A stretch of DNA of 64,000 nucleotides from JAUSIF01 sp040901465 (GTDB lineage: Bacteria; Pseudomonadota; Alphaproteobacteria; Rhizobiales; Xanthobacteraceae): contig JBBDYN010000020.1 in the NCBI GenBank assembly GCA_040901465.1, positions 62,001-126,000 of the forward strand, in the 5' to 3' direction. A program made the position numbers and the translations under genes. Numbering within the stretch: the stretch's first letter is position 1; each line of letters opens with the position of its first letter. Below, piece by piece: positions 1 to 8,474 of the stretch. The notes below the pieces were generated by a model. The model made no database searches and was not told the origin of the DNA. It saw only the letters and a list, made by a program, of their open reading frames with translations.

Positions 1-1
1 G

Positions 2-1459
2 AGACCACCGACTTCCGGCAAATTCGATGTGGTGTTCGTTCTGCCGCATATGTCGCGCGGTGGGGCGCAGCGGGTGGCCAGTCTCGTTGCCAATGCGTGG
101 TCGCGAAAAGGCTGGCGGATCTGCATTCTTACCTGGATCGACGGCCGCGACGAGGCGCATTCGTTGGACCCCGGCGTAGCGCGTATCCATCTCAGCCAGT
201 TTGTGGCCGGCGTCGTGGGCAGGCGATGGACCTGGCGCTGGCCATGGCGGCGGATTCGCTTTGGCGTCCGCGGATTGGAGCGGCTGCTTCGCCCGTCCTG
301 GCAGTGGCTCGGGATGAAGGGGACATTCGCGAACACGTTCGGCGGTGGATCGACCCCACACCCGACATCAACCATGGTGAAACCGACTCGACGAATCCGG
401 CGGTTGCGCTTCCATGCCGCCAGAATCTTGCTGGCGCTGGACCAAAGATTTCCAATTCTACCGGCGTCAAGGAACCTGGCACGCGTCGCCGGGCCGCCGC
501 GGAGACCGTCGAAATTTGCCGTGCGGCGGATAATCGGCCGACGGCCTCTCGTGCAAAGGGTGCTCGCCAAGTCCATTCTTGAACCGCGCGTCGACTCATT
601 CCGGGACGCTCTCGCCGAGTTCGACGCGCCGGTGGTGGTCAGCATGCTTACGCGTTCCAACATCTATGTGGTCGAAGCAACCCGCAATCTGCCGTGCCGC
701 GTCGTCGTCTCGGAGCGCAACGATCCGGATCTGCAGGAAATCGACCCGCTTTGGAACGTGCTCAGGAAGATCAGTTATCGCGAAGCGGACACGGTGACGT
801 CGAACGCGGCCGGCGTGCTGGCCAAAATGTCGAAATATGTTCCGGCAAGTAAACTCAAACTACTGCCCAATCCCGTCGTTTTGCCGATGCCTAAGCAGGT
901 CGGGTCGCGGGCCCGGCGTTTTGTGACAGTGACGCGGCTTGTTCACCAGAAGGGCATCGATCTTCTGCTTGCCGCTTTCGCCGACATCGCCGGAGAGCTG
1001 GAGGATTGGTCGCTGGATATCGTCGGCGATGGACCGTTGCGCGCCGAGTTGATCGCGTACGCGGAACGCTCCGGCATCTCGAATCGAGTCACTTTTCACG
1101 GCTATGTCCAGGATCCGTTCGAACTTCTGCGTGCCGGTCGAATATTTGTGCTGCCCTCCCGATTCGAGGGAATGCCGAATTCATTGCTGGAAGCCATGGC
1201 CTGCGGGCTGGCGCCGATCGTCTCCGATGCATCGCCGGGACCGCTTGAATGCGTCACGAACTACGAGACCGGGCTCGTCGTCGTAACCGAGAACACGCAA
1301 CAATTGGCCGCGGCGATGCGGGTGCTCGCGAAGGATGACGAATTGACGGATCGATTGGCGCAATGCGCCACGGTGCGTGCGCGCGAGTACGATTGGCCAA
1401 TGGTGGAGCCGCTGTGGCTCGAAGTCGTTGGGCTGCCTGCAATTCAAGCGCGCGGATAA
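2..1459 (+). CDS. GT4-family glycosyltransferase, 5' end open at window edge
   Basis: Retaining GT-B glycosyltransferase that would transfer a sugar from a nucleotide-sugar donor during assembly of a surface glycan. The N-terminal acceptor domain begins with the typical LPHMSRGGAQRV segment. The C-terminal donor domain begins around RFVTVTRLVHQKG (about residue 296 counted from the GTG at 29), followed by DIVGDGPLR and the EGMPNSLLE motif that fits the EX7E donor site near residue 382. The frame is open up to the first base and reads KFDV just before that GTG, so the real start probably lies outside the window and GTG 29 is only a fallback. Odd: about residues 70-190 are very rich in Arg and Trp and do not look like the usual acceptor domain, making the protein longer than ordinary GT4 enzymes. 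Methyltransferases and an ABC exporter follow on the same strand. Confidence 0.85.
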   Translation, partial: RPPTSGKFDVVFVLPHMSRGGAQRVASLVANAWSRKGWRICILTWIDGRDEAHSLDPGVARIHLSQFVAGVVGRRWTWRWPWRRIRFGVRGLERLLRPSWQWLGMKGTFANTFGGGSTPHPTSTMVKPTRRIRRLRFHAARILLALDQRFPILPASRNLARVAGPPRRPSKFAVRRIIGRRPLVQRVLAKSILEPRVDSFRDALAEFDAPVVVSMLTRSNIYVVEATRNLPCRVVVSERNDPDLQEIDPLWNVLRKISYREADTVTSNAAGVLAKMSKYVPASKLKLLPNPVVLPMPKQVGSRARRFVTVTRLVHQKGIDLLLAAFADIAGELEDWSLDIVGDGPLRAELIAYAERSGISNRVTFHGYVQDPFELLRAGRIFVLPSRFEGMPNSLLEAMACGLAPIVSDASPGPLECVTNYETGLVVVTENTQQLAAAMRVLAKDDELTDRLAQCATVRAREYDWPMVEPLWLEVVGLPAIQARG

Positions 1460-1555
1460 CATCGTGCGGCACGCGCGAGCGACCGCAAATCGTTGACGCA
1501 ATAGGGTGATCTCACTAGGCTTGCATTCAAATCCCGGGATGATTTGAGTGAAGTC

Positions 1556-2407
1556 ATGGGCGTGCTGCACACTGCCTACGAACGCTTCCTGCCGAGGCGG
1601 ATCAAGCGGATGATCCACGGCCCCGTACGCATTGAGTTGTCGCGAGCACCCCCTGGCAAGGCTTCCGTGTCGTCGAATGATTCGCGTCACTCGGCGGTTC
1701 CCGGAACGAACCATACTGGCGCGCGAGAATTCGAAGAATTGGAGCGTTTGGCGGCTCAATTTCCCTCGATGGGCGGCAAGGAAATCGGGCCTTTCCTGAG
1801 GAAAGTCGCCCGCCACGCGCGGCCCGGCACGTCGATCGTGGAAGTCGGATCCTGGCTCGGCGCGGGCACGGCGCAACTCGCCCTCGGCGTGCGCGAACGT
1901 CAATCGGATCAGCCGGTGTCGATCCATTGCTATGACCGCTGGGAGGCATCGGACTCGGAGGTGGAGAAGGCAGTGCGCAAAGGAAATCTAACTCTCGAGC
2001 CGGGTCAAGACACGCTCCCATGGGTCATGCAAGCCTTGCAGCCGTTCGACGTCGCGATCTCGTTCATCAAAGGCGATATCATGGACGCAAAGTGGGACGG
2101 TGCTCCCATTTCGGTCTACGTCGACGACGCAGCCAAGACCGCCAAGAAATTCTACCGCATGATGAAGACATTCGGGCCGGCCATGATTCCGGGCGTGACG
2201 GCGCTTGTCTTGATGGACTACCACTATTGGGAAAAGACCGGCATGGAAGAGCATAAATGCCAGAAAATCTTCATTGAGAATCATCCGGAACATTTTGTGC
2301 CCGTGGAGGGATTCCGGCGGGCGTCCAGCACGGCCTTCAACTACGTGAAACCGTTGGACTTTGATAACCTGAAATACAAATCCATGGTGGTTCCGGGCGG
2401 CGCGTGA
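1556..2407 (+). CDS. class I SAM-dependent methyltransferase (Methyltransf_24-like)
   Basis: Predicted soluble SAM-dependent methyltransferase, probably modifying a sugar or glycolipid made by the neighbouring genes. The SAM-binding glycine loop reads VEVGSWLGAGTAQ near residues 95-107, followed by an acidic strand end (HCYDRWE). A later VYVDDAAK segment resembles the second acidic motif of TylF/Methyltransf_24 relatives. ATG 1556 was chosen; a TTG at 1544 in the same frame adds four residues and cannot be excluded. The substrate cannot be told from the sequence. Confidence 0.72.
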   Translation: MGVLHTAYERFLPRRIKRMIHGPVRIELSRAPPGKASVSSNDSRHSAVPGTNHTGAREFEELERLAAQFPSMGGKEIGPFLRKVARHARPGTSIVEVGSWLGAGTAQLALGVRERQSDQPVSIHCYDRWEASDSEVEKAVRKGNLTLEPGQDTLPWVMQALQPFDVAISFIKGDIMDAKWDGAPISVYVDDAAKTAKKFYRMMKTFGPAMIPGVTALVLMDYHYWEKTGMEEHKCQKIFIENHPEHFVPVEGFRRASSTAFNYVKPLDFDNLKYKSMVVPGGA

Positions 2408-2555
2408 CAATCGCGTTTGCCGGGCGAGCCGGAGACGGATTTCGACCGGTCGCAGCGGCGGTTCGCCCGTGCAGTTGCGGTGGCTTCCGATTCCCAATAA
2501 TGGAGCGGGTGTTGGCGCTGGCAAATGTACCAGCGAATCCGACGCCGGAGGAGCG

Positions 2556-3167
2556 ATGTTGAAGGGGTCCCTTGCGTATCGAACTAACCGAGACGCGATC
2601 TGGCATGCCGACGTGCCCAAAAAATACCTGCGCCTGCTTGAGCATGTTCCCGGAGACCGCATCTTGGAACTTGGATCGGCGGAGGGCGTTCTCGCGCTGG
2701 TTCTGGCTCAGCGGAAGGAAAAAATTTTTGCGCTGGAGATGAAGAAAGATCGTCACGAGGAGGCGTTGCAGTTGCAGGCACATTGGCGCGAACGGGGACT
2801 CGACGTCGATCGCTGTGAAATGATCCTCGGCAATATCAAGGAGCGGTTCGATCTGTTGCCGCAGGTCGACACGCTCCTGGGAGTGCGATCTATCTACTAC
2901 CTGCGGGAGGATGTTCAGCGTGTGTTTGACGCGGTGGGACAACACGTGAAGCACGTCGTCCTGTGCGGAAACAAAAATCGTGCGCGCCGGTATTTCGATG
3001 CGAATGGCATGCCCGGCGACAAGCTGGGAACGTACAATTATTATGCGTCGAAGGAGGGAATGATTTCCATTCTTGAGACCAGCGGTTATTCGATTGTCAA
3101 AACGGTGGATGATGGAGATCCGATCGTCGTCGGCGTGAAGAATGTAAAGGGTTCGCATGTCCGCTGA
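2556..3167 (+). CDS. class I SAM-dependent methyltransferase
   Basis: Small methyltransferase of about 203 residues with the motif I loop ILELGSAEG at residues 36-44 and the acidic residue after it (FALEMKKDRH). Later segments (VDTLLGVRSIYYL) fit motif IV. The frame is open from a GTG at 2469, but ATG 2556 is preferred because GGAGGAG lies six to seven bases before it and the residues upstream of it do not look like protein. It is the second methyltransferase in this polysaccharide-type cluster. Substrate unknown; O- or N-methylation of a sugar is an inference from context. Confidence 0.72.
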   Translation: MLKGSLAYRTNRDAIWHADVPKKYLRLLEHVPGDRILELGSAEGVLALVLAQRKEKIFALEMKKDRHEEALQLQAHWRERGLDVDRCEMILGNIKERFDLLPQVDTLLGVRSIYYLREDVQRVFDAVGQHVKHVVLCGNKNRARRYFDANGMPGDKLGTYNYYASKEGMISILETSGYSIVKTVDDGDPIVVGVKNVKGSHVR

Positions 3168-3289
3168 GGGGGCACGGCGAGATGCTCGGAACCGGCCGCG
3201 GCAAGCGCCTGCCGCGATGGGGTGCACGCGCGGCCCGCGGACAAGTATAATACTTGACTATTCCCGGTCATCTGCGCTCGAGCTCGGGC

Positions 3290-4138
3290 ATGGCTAGCAA
3301 AGTTTCGGTCGTCAAAGGTGCCGTCAGCAGGGTAAAAGTCGCGGCCCAGCAAAAGTTTTGGCGAGGGACGATCCGGTACTGGCAGTTTGTGCTGGGTGCT
3401 TACGGCGACAAGTTGCCCGCGGGCGTCCGTTCGCAACTGCGCAAGGCAGAACGCACCTATAACCGGGCGGAAATTCTGCACCGGAACAACCTCGTCTTCA
3501 GGGCGGTGGCGGATCCGGAAAAAATCATTTGGATCAGGCCCGGTGACGTAAAATTCAAGCTGATGGGTACACAAACTCTCAAGTTGGGACGCAACGATAT
3601 TTTGGCGGGGGATTGGGATCTCGACCGGCGGGAGATTGAAACGACGGCGAAGTACAAATCCATCATTCAACATTTCAGGGACGGCATCGATTGGGAGGAG
3701 ACCGAACTGTTTCAGCGCTATGCACGCCGGCTTGACAACGGCATGAAGGCGCGAGGACGGAACAATATCGCCGACGTGAAGGAGGATTACGAAGAAACAA
3801 TCAATCAGTTGTACCAGGAAATTCGAGAGAAGGGCTTCCTGCTGCCCAAGGACAGAAACAAGAAGTCGAACGATCTGCCCGCCTTGCACATTGGGCGAGA
3901 CGGCGAATTGCTGTTCGGAAGAGATGGCAATCACCGGCTTGCCATGGCACGATTGCTCGACCTGAAGATCATCCCTTGCGTGGTGCACACGCGTCACACT
4001 CACTGGCAGGAAGTGCGCGAGAAGATCTTTCAGTTCGGTGCGAGTGCATTTCAAGAATTGCTGGATCCAAAACTTGCCGAGCACCCGGACTTGGCGGATC
4101 TCATCGATTCGGCGTCGGGGTTGACGTCAAGCGCGTAA
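3290..4138 (+). CDS. ParB/sulfiredoxin-fold domain protein of a polysaccharide cluster
   Basis: A protein of about 282 residues with no signal peptide or membrane segment. The only recognisable part is C-terminal: LHIGRDGELLFGRDGNHRLAMARLL followed by a strand IIPCVV, which has the G-x-HR-x-x-A pattern of ParB-N/sulfiredoxin-like domains that bind or hydrolyse nucleotides. Proteins with this fold in surface-polysaccharide loci are unrelated to chromosome partition, and their role is not established. ATG 3290 was preferred to an upstream in-frame TTG at 3254. The local base composition is less GC-rich than most of the window, as in the neighbouring polysaccharide genes. Confidence 0.6.
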   Translation: MASKVSVVKGAVSRVKVAAQQKFWRGTIRYWQFVLGAYGDKLPAGVRSQLRKAERTYNRAEILHRNNLVFRAVADPEKIIWIRPGDVKFKLMGTQTLKLGRNDILAGDWDLDRREIETTAKYKSIIQHFRDGIDWEETELFQRYARRLDNGMKARGRNNIADVKEDYEETINQLYQEIREKGFLLPKDRNKKSNDLPALHIGRDGELLFGRDGNHRLAMARLLDLKIIPCVVHTRHTHWQEVREKIFQFGASAFQELLDPKLAEHPDLADLIDSASGLTSSA

Positions 4139-4282
4139 CCCACGAGCGCTTACGAAGAGCTCGTCGGTGCAACGGCGGATGAGCTCCCGTCGCAGTCGTC
4201 GGTGTACTTCGCTCGGGAAAGTGGGTAAGAACGGCCGGCTGCCGAAACGGCCGCGTTCGAGTTCAAGGCGCGCCAATCACCA

Positions 4283-6103
4283 ATGGTTCTGTCGCGATTG
4301 AAATCCTGGTTTACGGACTCCGCCAAGGACGGTTGGCTGATCCGGCGCCTTTTGACGCAATACGGATCCGGCGAGGTCAAGTCGTATATTTCGGCGGTGG
4401 GGCTGGGCGCTGTGGCCGCCGCCGCCACGGCGGGCACCGCCTATGTCGTCGGCACCGTCGTGAACCAAGCTTACGTGAACCGCAATCTGCAAGCCATTTT
4501 TGGTCTCGCAGTATTCATCATTGTCGTCTTCGCGGTCAAAGGGATGGCGATGTACGGTTCGAACGTGATTCTTTCCCGCATCGGCTATCGAATTGTCGCG
4601 GAAATTCAGCGGCAGATGTTCGACAAGTTGCTGATCGAAGGCCTCGGCTATTTTGCCAACCGCCATTCGACGCAGTTTCTCGCCAAGATGACGCGCGGCG
4701 CCAGGGCCGCTTCCGCCGTTTTGAGGCAATTGGTCCACGCCTTGAGCCGCGATCTGCTCACGCTGATCGGCCTGGCGGCCGTCATGGTGATTCAGGATCC
4801 GATCATGTCTGTGCTCGGATTCATTGTGATGCCGCCGGCGGTCTATTTCATCCGGGGCCTGATGCGCCGCACACGAGACTTGGCCAGGAGAGAGTTGAAA
4901 AGCGGGATGATCATCTTTGAGACGATTCAGGAAACCATTCGCGGGTTCGCGATCGTGAAGGCGTTCACTCTAGAACAGGAAATGCGGAAGCGCGTTCGAG
5001 ACAACATAACGAGCATCGAGCGGAAGCAAGATACCCTCGCGCGGCTTGAAAACCAGGCCAGCCCGATCATGGAATCGCTTGGCGGCTTCGCGATTGCACT
5101 TGTCCTCATTTACGGGGGTTATCGCGTCATCGAGCTTGGCGCGACGCCGGGAGAGTTCGTCTCGTTCATCACTGCGTTTCTGCTCGCGTACGAGCCAGCA
5201 AAGCGCATCGCGCGACTGAATATCAATCTCGTGCGAAGCCTGATGGCGGTACGCAAAATGTTCGACATGCTGGATTCGACGCCGCTGGAGCCCGACGAAC
5301 CGGAAACGGGACAAGCTCGGATCGAGAAGGGGCAGGTGCGATTTGCCAACGTGAATTTCGGCTACCAATCGCGCGAACCCGTCCTCCGCGACCTGTCGTT
5401 CGTCGCCGAGGCCGGCCGGATGACGGCGTTGGTGGGCCATTCGGGCGGCGGAAAGTCGACGGTGATTGCGCTGATCCTGCGGTTCTACGAGCCGCAAAGC
5501 GGTTTGATCGAGATCGACGGCGTAGACATCCGACAGATTCCGCGTGGCGTGCTCCGGCGGCATTGCGCATATGTCGGACAGGACGTGTTTCTGTTTCGCG
5601 GCACGGTGCGGGAAAACATCGCCTTCGGGCAACTCGGCGCCAGCGCGGACGAGATAGTAGCTGCGGCGAAGGCTGCCTTCGCGCACGATTTCATCATGGG
5701 GTTCCCGGACGGCTACGACACGCAAGTGGGCGAGGGCGGCGCCAGGCTTTCAAGCGGGCAGCGGCAACGCGTTGCCGTTGCCAGAGCGCTGATACGGAAC
5801 GCGCCTATCATTTTGCTGGACGAGGCAACGTCATCGCTGGACAGCAAGGCGGAGCGCGAGGTGCAGATGGCGATCGACCGGCTGCGCGAAGGCCGGACGT
5901 GCATCGCCGTGGCGCACCGGCTGCACACGATTGTGCAGGCGAACAGCATTTATGTCCTGGAACACGGACGCATCATCGAGTCGGGCAGGCATGCGGAGTT
6001 GATGCGGAAAAATGAGCACTACGCGGGCATGTTCCGATTGCAGTCGATCGACGAAACGTTCGAGGCTGAAAGGCCCGCCGCCGCGTTGGCAATGTCGAAG
6101 TAA
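4283..6103 (+). CDS. MsbA-like ABC exporter, fused permease and ATPase
   Basis: Half-transporter of 606 residues that should dimerise in the inner membrane and flip a lipid-linked glycan, glycolipid or other amphiphile. The N-terminal half is a six-helix ABC1 exporter domain (for example the helices around residues 33-60, 70-95 and 160-195). The nucleotide-binding domain carries Walker A GHSGGGKST near residue 385, the Q-loop YVGQDVFLF, the signature LSSGQRQRVA near 489, Walker B IILLDEATSSLD near 509 and the H-loop AVAHRLHT. All ATPase motifs are intact. Its position after glycosyltransferase and methyltransferase genes suggests export of their product. Confidence 0.88.
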   Translation: MVLSRLKSWFTDSAKDGWLIRRLLTQYGSGEVKSYISAVGLGAVAAAATAGTAYVVGTVVNQAYVNRNLQAIFGLAVFIIVVFAVKGMAMYGSNVILSRIGYRIVAEIQRQMFDKLLIEGLGYFANRHSTQFLAKMTRGARAASAVLRQLVHALSRDLLTLIGLAAVMVIQDPIMSVLGFIVMPPAVYFIRGLMRRTRDLARRELKSGMIIFETIQETIRGFAIVKAFTLEQEMRKRVRDNITSIERKQDTLARLENQASPIMESLGGFAIALVLIYGGYRVIELGATPGEFVSFITAFLLAYEPAKRIARLNINLVRSLMAVRKMFDMLDSTPLEPDEPETGQARIEKGQVRFANVNFGYQSREPVLRDLSFVAEAGRMTALVGHSGGGKSTVIALILRFYEPQSGLIEIDGVDIRQIPRGVLRRHCAYVGQDVFLFRGTVRENIAFGQLGASADEIVAAAKAAFAHDFIMGFPDGYDTQVGEGGARLSSGQRQRVAVARALIRNAPIILLDEATSSLDSKAEREVQMAIDRLREGRTCIAVAHRLHTIVQANSIYVLEHGRIIESGRHAELMRKNEHYAGMFRLQSIDETFEAERPAAALAMSK

Positions 6104-6111
6104 GATCTGGG

Positions 6112-6381
6112 TCAGTGATGCGGATCGGCGCTTCGCGCTGCTTGCAGGCGCGCCGGCCCAATAATGTCGATTGATCGCGCGGCCAACAAGGCGTCACAAA
6201 GCGCCTCCAGACTCGCCAGATTGTGCACGGGGCGGAATTCGTCGACGTGCGGCAGCATCGCGCGGATGCCTTGGGCCTTGGCCTCGAAGCCCTCAAAACG
6301 CAATAGTGGATTGAGCCAGATCAGTCGGCGCGAGGAGCGGTGCAGCCGGTCCATTTCGCGCGCGAGTCCCGAGGCCGGCAT
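6112..6381 (-). pseudogene. C-terminal remnant of a VWA-domain CoxE-like protein
   Basis: Reading the minus strand, this 89-codon frame contains LAREMDRLHRSSRRLIWLNPLLRFEGFE, GIRAMLPHVDEFRPVHNL and SLEALC. This is the typical C-terminal end of CoxE-like VWA proteins that act with MoxR-type AAA ATPases. The N-terminal VWA part with the metal-binding site is absent: an in-frame stop lies only a few codons upstream of the ATG, and the DNA beyond about 6375 shows no CoxE-like residues in any frame. Seen directly: the conserved C-terminal block and its abrupt beginning. Inferred: it is a deletion remnant and not a functional short gene. No MoxR ATPase gene is next to it. Confidence 0.6.
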
Positions 6382-6599
6382 TCTTTTTTTCTGTTACAAT
6401 TACAGTCTGCGGCCAGGTTCCGACGCGGTCAAGGTGATCGCGGAAAGCGCGGCACGACGCGCGCCATTCCAGCGCTCGCCTGTAATACCAATCATCTGAT
6501 CGAGTGTGCGCGCGCCCCGGGAAATATGCGCGGGCCAAATCCTGGGCGCGCCACGGGCGGGCTGCGGGCGAATGAGCGAGGAAATTCAAGCGGTTCGGT
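6382..6599. other. gap with unexplained sequence between coxE remnant and dctM
   Basis: No convincing gene. One minus-strand frame (up to 6589) is open but is arginine-rich, and it runs out of frame into the coxE remnant. A stretch at 6393-6407 reads CTGTTACAATTACAG, with outer CTGT/ACAG arms, next to a run of seven T on the plus strand. Together with the truncated coxE this looks like a deletion or insertion scar, but no terminal repeats of an insertion sequence were found. Confidence 0.35.
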
Positions 6600-7907
6600 C
6601 TAAAGCTTTGCCGGCAGGAAGGTGGCGAGCGCGGGAAACATGACGATCAGGCCCATTACGAGGATGAAGAGCGCAACGAACGGCCAGACCGACGCAAAGA
6701 TGTCGGACAAGGGCACTTCGGGCGCGCCGCCCTTGAACGCGAACATGGTGTAACCGAACGGCGGCGTGATGCCGCCAACGGTGAGATTGATCAGGATCAG
6801 CGTCCAGAACCAGATCGGATCGAAGCCAAGCGTCGTCACGATCGGTTTCACGATGGGCACGATGATCAACATGATCGCGATCTGATCGATGAACATGCAC
6901 AGCACGAAGACGATCAGCATCATCAGAAAGAGCAGAATGTAGGGATCGGCGGTGAGGCTGTTGACGAAGCCCACCAATTGTCCTGTGGAGCCGGTGATCG
7001 CGAGCAGCTGCCCGAACATGTTGGAGCTCGCGACGATCACGATGATCATGCTGGTAATAAAGGCGGCGGAGCCGAGCGCCTCGTAGGCTATCTTGAGACT
7101 GAAGCGCCGGTTGATTGCGCTCACGATCAATGCGCCGACCACGCCGGTCGCGGCAGATTCCGTCGGTGTGGCGATGCCGAGAAGAATGAGACCGATCACA
7201 AGAAAGATGATGATCGAGAACGGCACCATCTGACCGACGGCGACTAATTTTTCGAGCAGCGTGACCTTTAGGCGCGGGCCGGGCTCCTCGGGGGCGAGCT
7301 TCGGGTCGAGGCTCACGAGCACGATGATGTAGATAAGGAAGACGGCGGCAAGGATGAGGCCGGGAACGATGCCCGCAATCAACAGCTTGGCAACGGAAAT
7401 GTCGGCCAGCGTCGCGATGATGATGACGAGTACGCTCGGCGGAATGATGGGCGCGAGCGACGCGCCGGCCAGGATCGCGCCCATGGAAAGTCTGGGATTG
7501 TAGCCCCGCGCGATCATGGTCGGGTAAAGCGAGCGCGACATCATGGCGGCGACGGCCATCGCCGCACCCGAAAGCGCGCCGAAGATCACCGAGAGGAAGA
7601 TCGTCAGCACATATTGCCGGCCGCGCACACGGCCGATGAGCTTGTCCATCGAGGTAAAGAGAAGATCGACCGACCCGGAGCGGTTGAGCAGCTCACCCAT
7701 CAAGATGAAGAGGGGGATCGCGGAAAGGGCGACAAGGGTGCCGGAATCGAAGATCGAGTTGGCGATGAGGCCAAACCCACGCTCTCCAAACACGATCAAG
7801 ATACCGGCCGTGTTTATGGCGAGAAACGCGACGAAAATCGGCAAGCCGGTGAGGAATGCGGCCAACAGCAGGGTGAGGCCGCCAGCGAGAATTACGTACC
7901 AGGTCAT
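6600..7907 (-). CDS. dctM: TRAP transporter large permease, DctM family
   Basis: Large membrane subunit (about 435 residues) of a tripartite ATP-independent periplasmic transporter, which imports organic acids using an ion gradient. The protein is a chain of hydrophobic helices with family features such as SAIPLFILMGELL, the FGALSGAAMAVAAMM segment, IIPPSVLVIII and the C-terminal GGITPPFGYTMF. ATG 7907 overlaps the dctQ stop codon by one base (TGATG), so the two are translationally coupled. A long upstream open stretch to 8144 is only the shadow of dctQ. Gene order on the minus strand is dctP, dctQ, dctM. Confidence 0.92.
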   Translation of the reverse strand: MTWYVILAGGLTLLLAAFLTGLPIFVAFLAINTAGILIVFGERGFGLIANSIFDSGTLVALSAIPLFILMGELLNRSGSVDLLFTSMDKLIGRVRGRQYVLTIFLSVIFGALSGAAMAVAAMMSRSLYPTMIARGYNPRLSMGAILAGASLAPIIPPSVLVIIIATLADISVAKLLIAGIVPGLILAAVFLIYIIVLVSLDPKLAPEEPGPRLKVTLLEKLVAVGQMVPFSIIIFLVIGLILLGIATPTESAATGVVGALIVSAINRRFSLKIAYEALGSAAFITSMIIVIVASSNMFGQLLAITGSTGQLVGFVNSLTADPYILLFLMMLIVFVLCMFIDQIAIMLIIVPIVKPIVTTLGFDPIWFWTLILINLTVGGITPPFGYTMFAFKGGAPEVPLSDIFASVWPFVALFILVMGLIVMFPALATFLPAKL

Positions 7908-8449
7908 CAGAGCCGAATGTCCCGTTCGCCGTCGGACGGGGCCGGTACGCGCCAGTCGAGATTGCGGAGAAAATAGAGCGCCGAGCTCAAGAAGCCGAAT
8001 GTGATCCAGGCCGAGATATAGACCTTCGGAATCGGCCGCACCGCGGCAATGATCAATGCTTCCCGGACGTACTGGCTGATATTTTGATTGAGGCTCATCC
8101 AGGCGACTGCGGCGCAGGCAAGGAAGCCAACGAATTGAATGCAAGAAAGCAGAATATTCCGGTATCGCGGCGGCAGCAGCTCGGGGATGACGGTGACAGC
8201 CACATGGCCGTGACGCCGGGTGACCTCAGGCATGGCCAGAAAGACGCCGACGCAAAGCGCATATGAGACGACCTCGTTCGCCCACCACACGGGCGCCGCG
8301 AAAAAATAGCGGGCGACGACTTCGTAGCTGAAGGAAAAGACGATGACGACGAGGCAAAGCTTGCTGAGTTCGAACGCAAACGTGGTGACTGCGTCGTGAG
8401 CCCTCAGCAAGGGCGCAAGGATTGCTCGCGCGTTCAGCCCCGTCGTCAT
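7907..8449 (-). CDS. dctQ: TRAP transporter small permease, DctQ family
   Basis: Small membrane subunit (180 residues) that joins DctM in the TRAP complex. Four hydrophobic helices are visible, starting with FELSKLCLVVIVFSFSYEVVARYFF. The pattern VVARY followed by WANEVVSYALCVGVFLAMPEVTRRHGHVAV is characteristic of DctQ proteins. ATG 8449 was chosen because residues encoded further upstream are Arg/Ser-rich and correspond to the shadow of dctP. It lies 25 bases after dctP and overlaps dctM by one base. Confidence 0.9.
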   Translation of the reverse strand: MTTGLNARAILAPLLRAHDAVTTFAFELSKLCLVVIVFSFSYEVVARYFFAAPVWWANEVVSYALCVGVFLAMPEVTRRHGHVAVTVIPELLPPRYRNILLSCIQFVGFLACAAVAWMSLNQNISQYVREALIIAAVRPIPKVYISAWITFGFLSSALYFLRNLDWRVPAPSDGERDIRL

Positions 8450-8474
8450 CTTATGCTTCGGCAGCCGGCACTTT

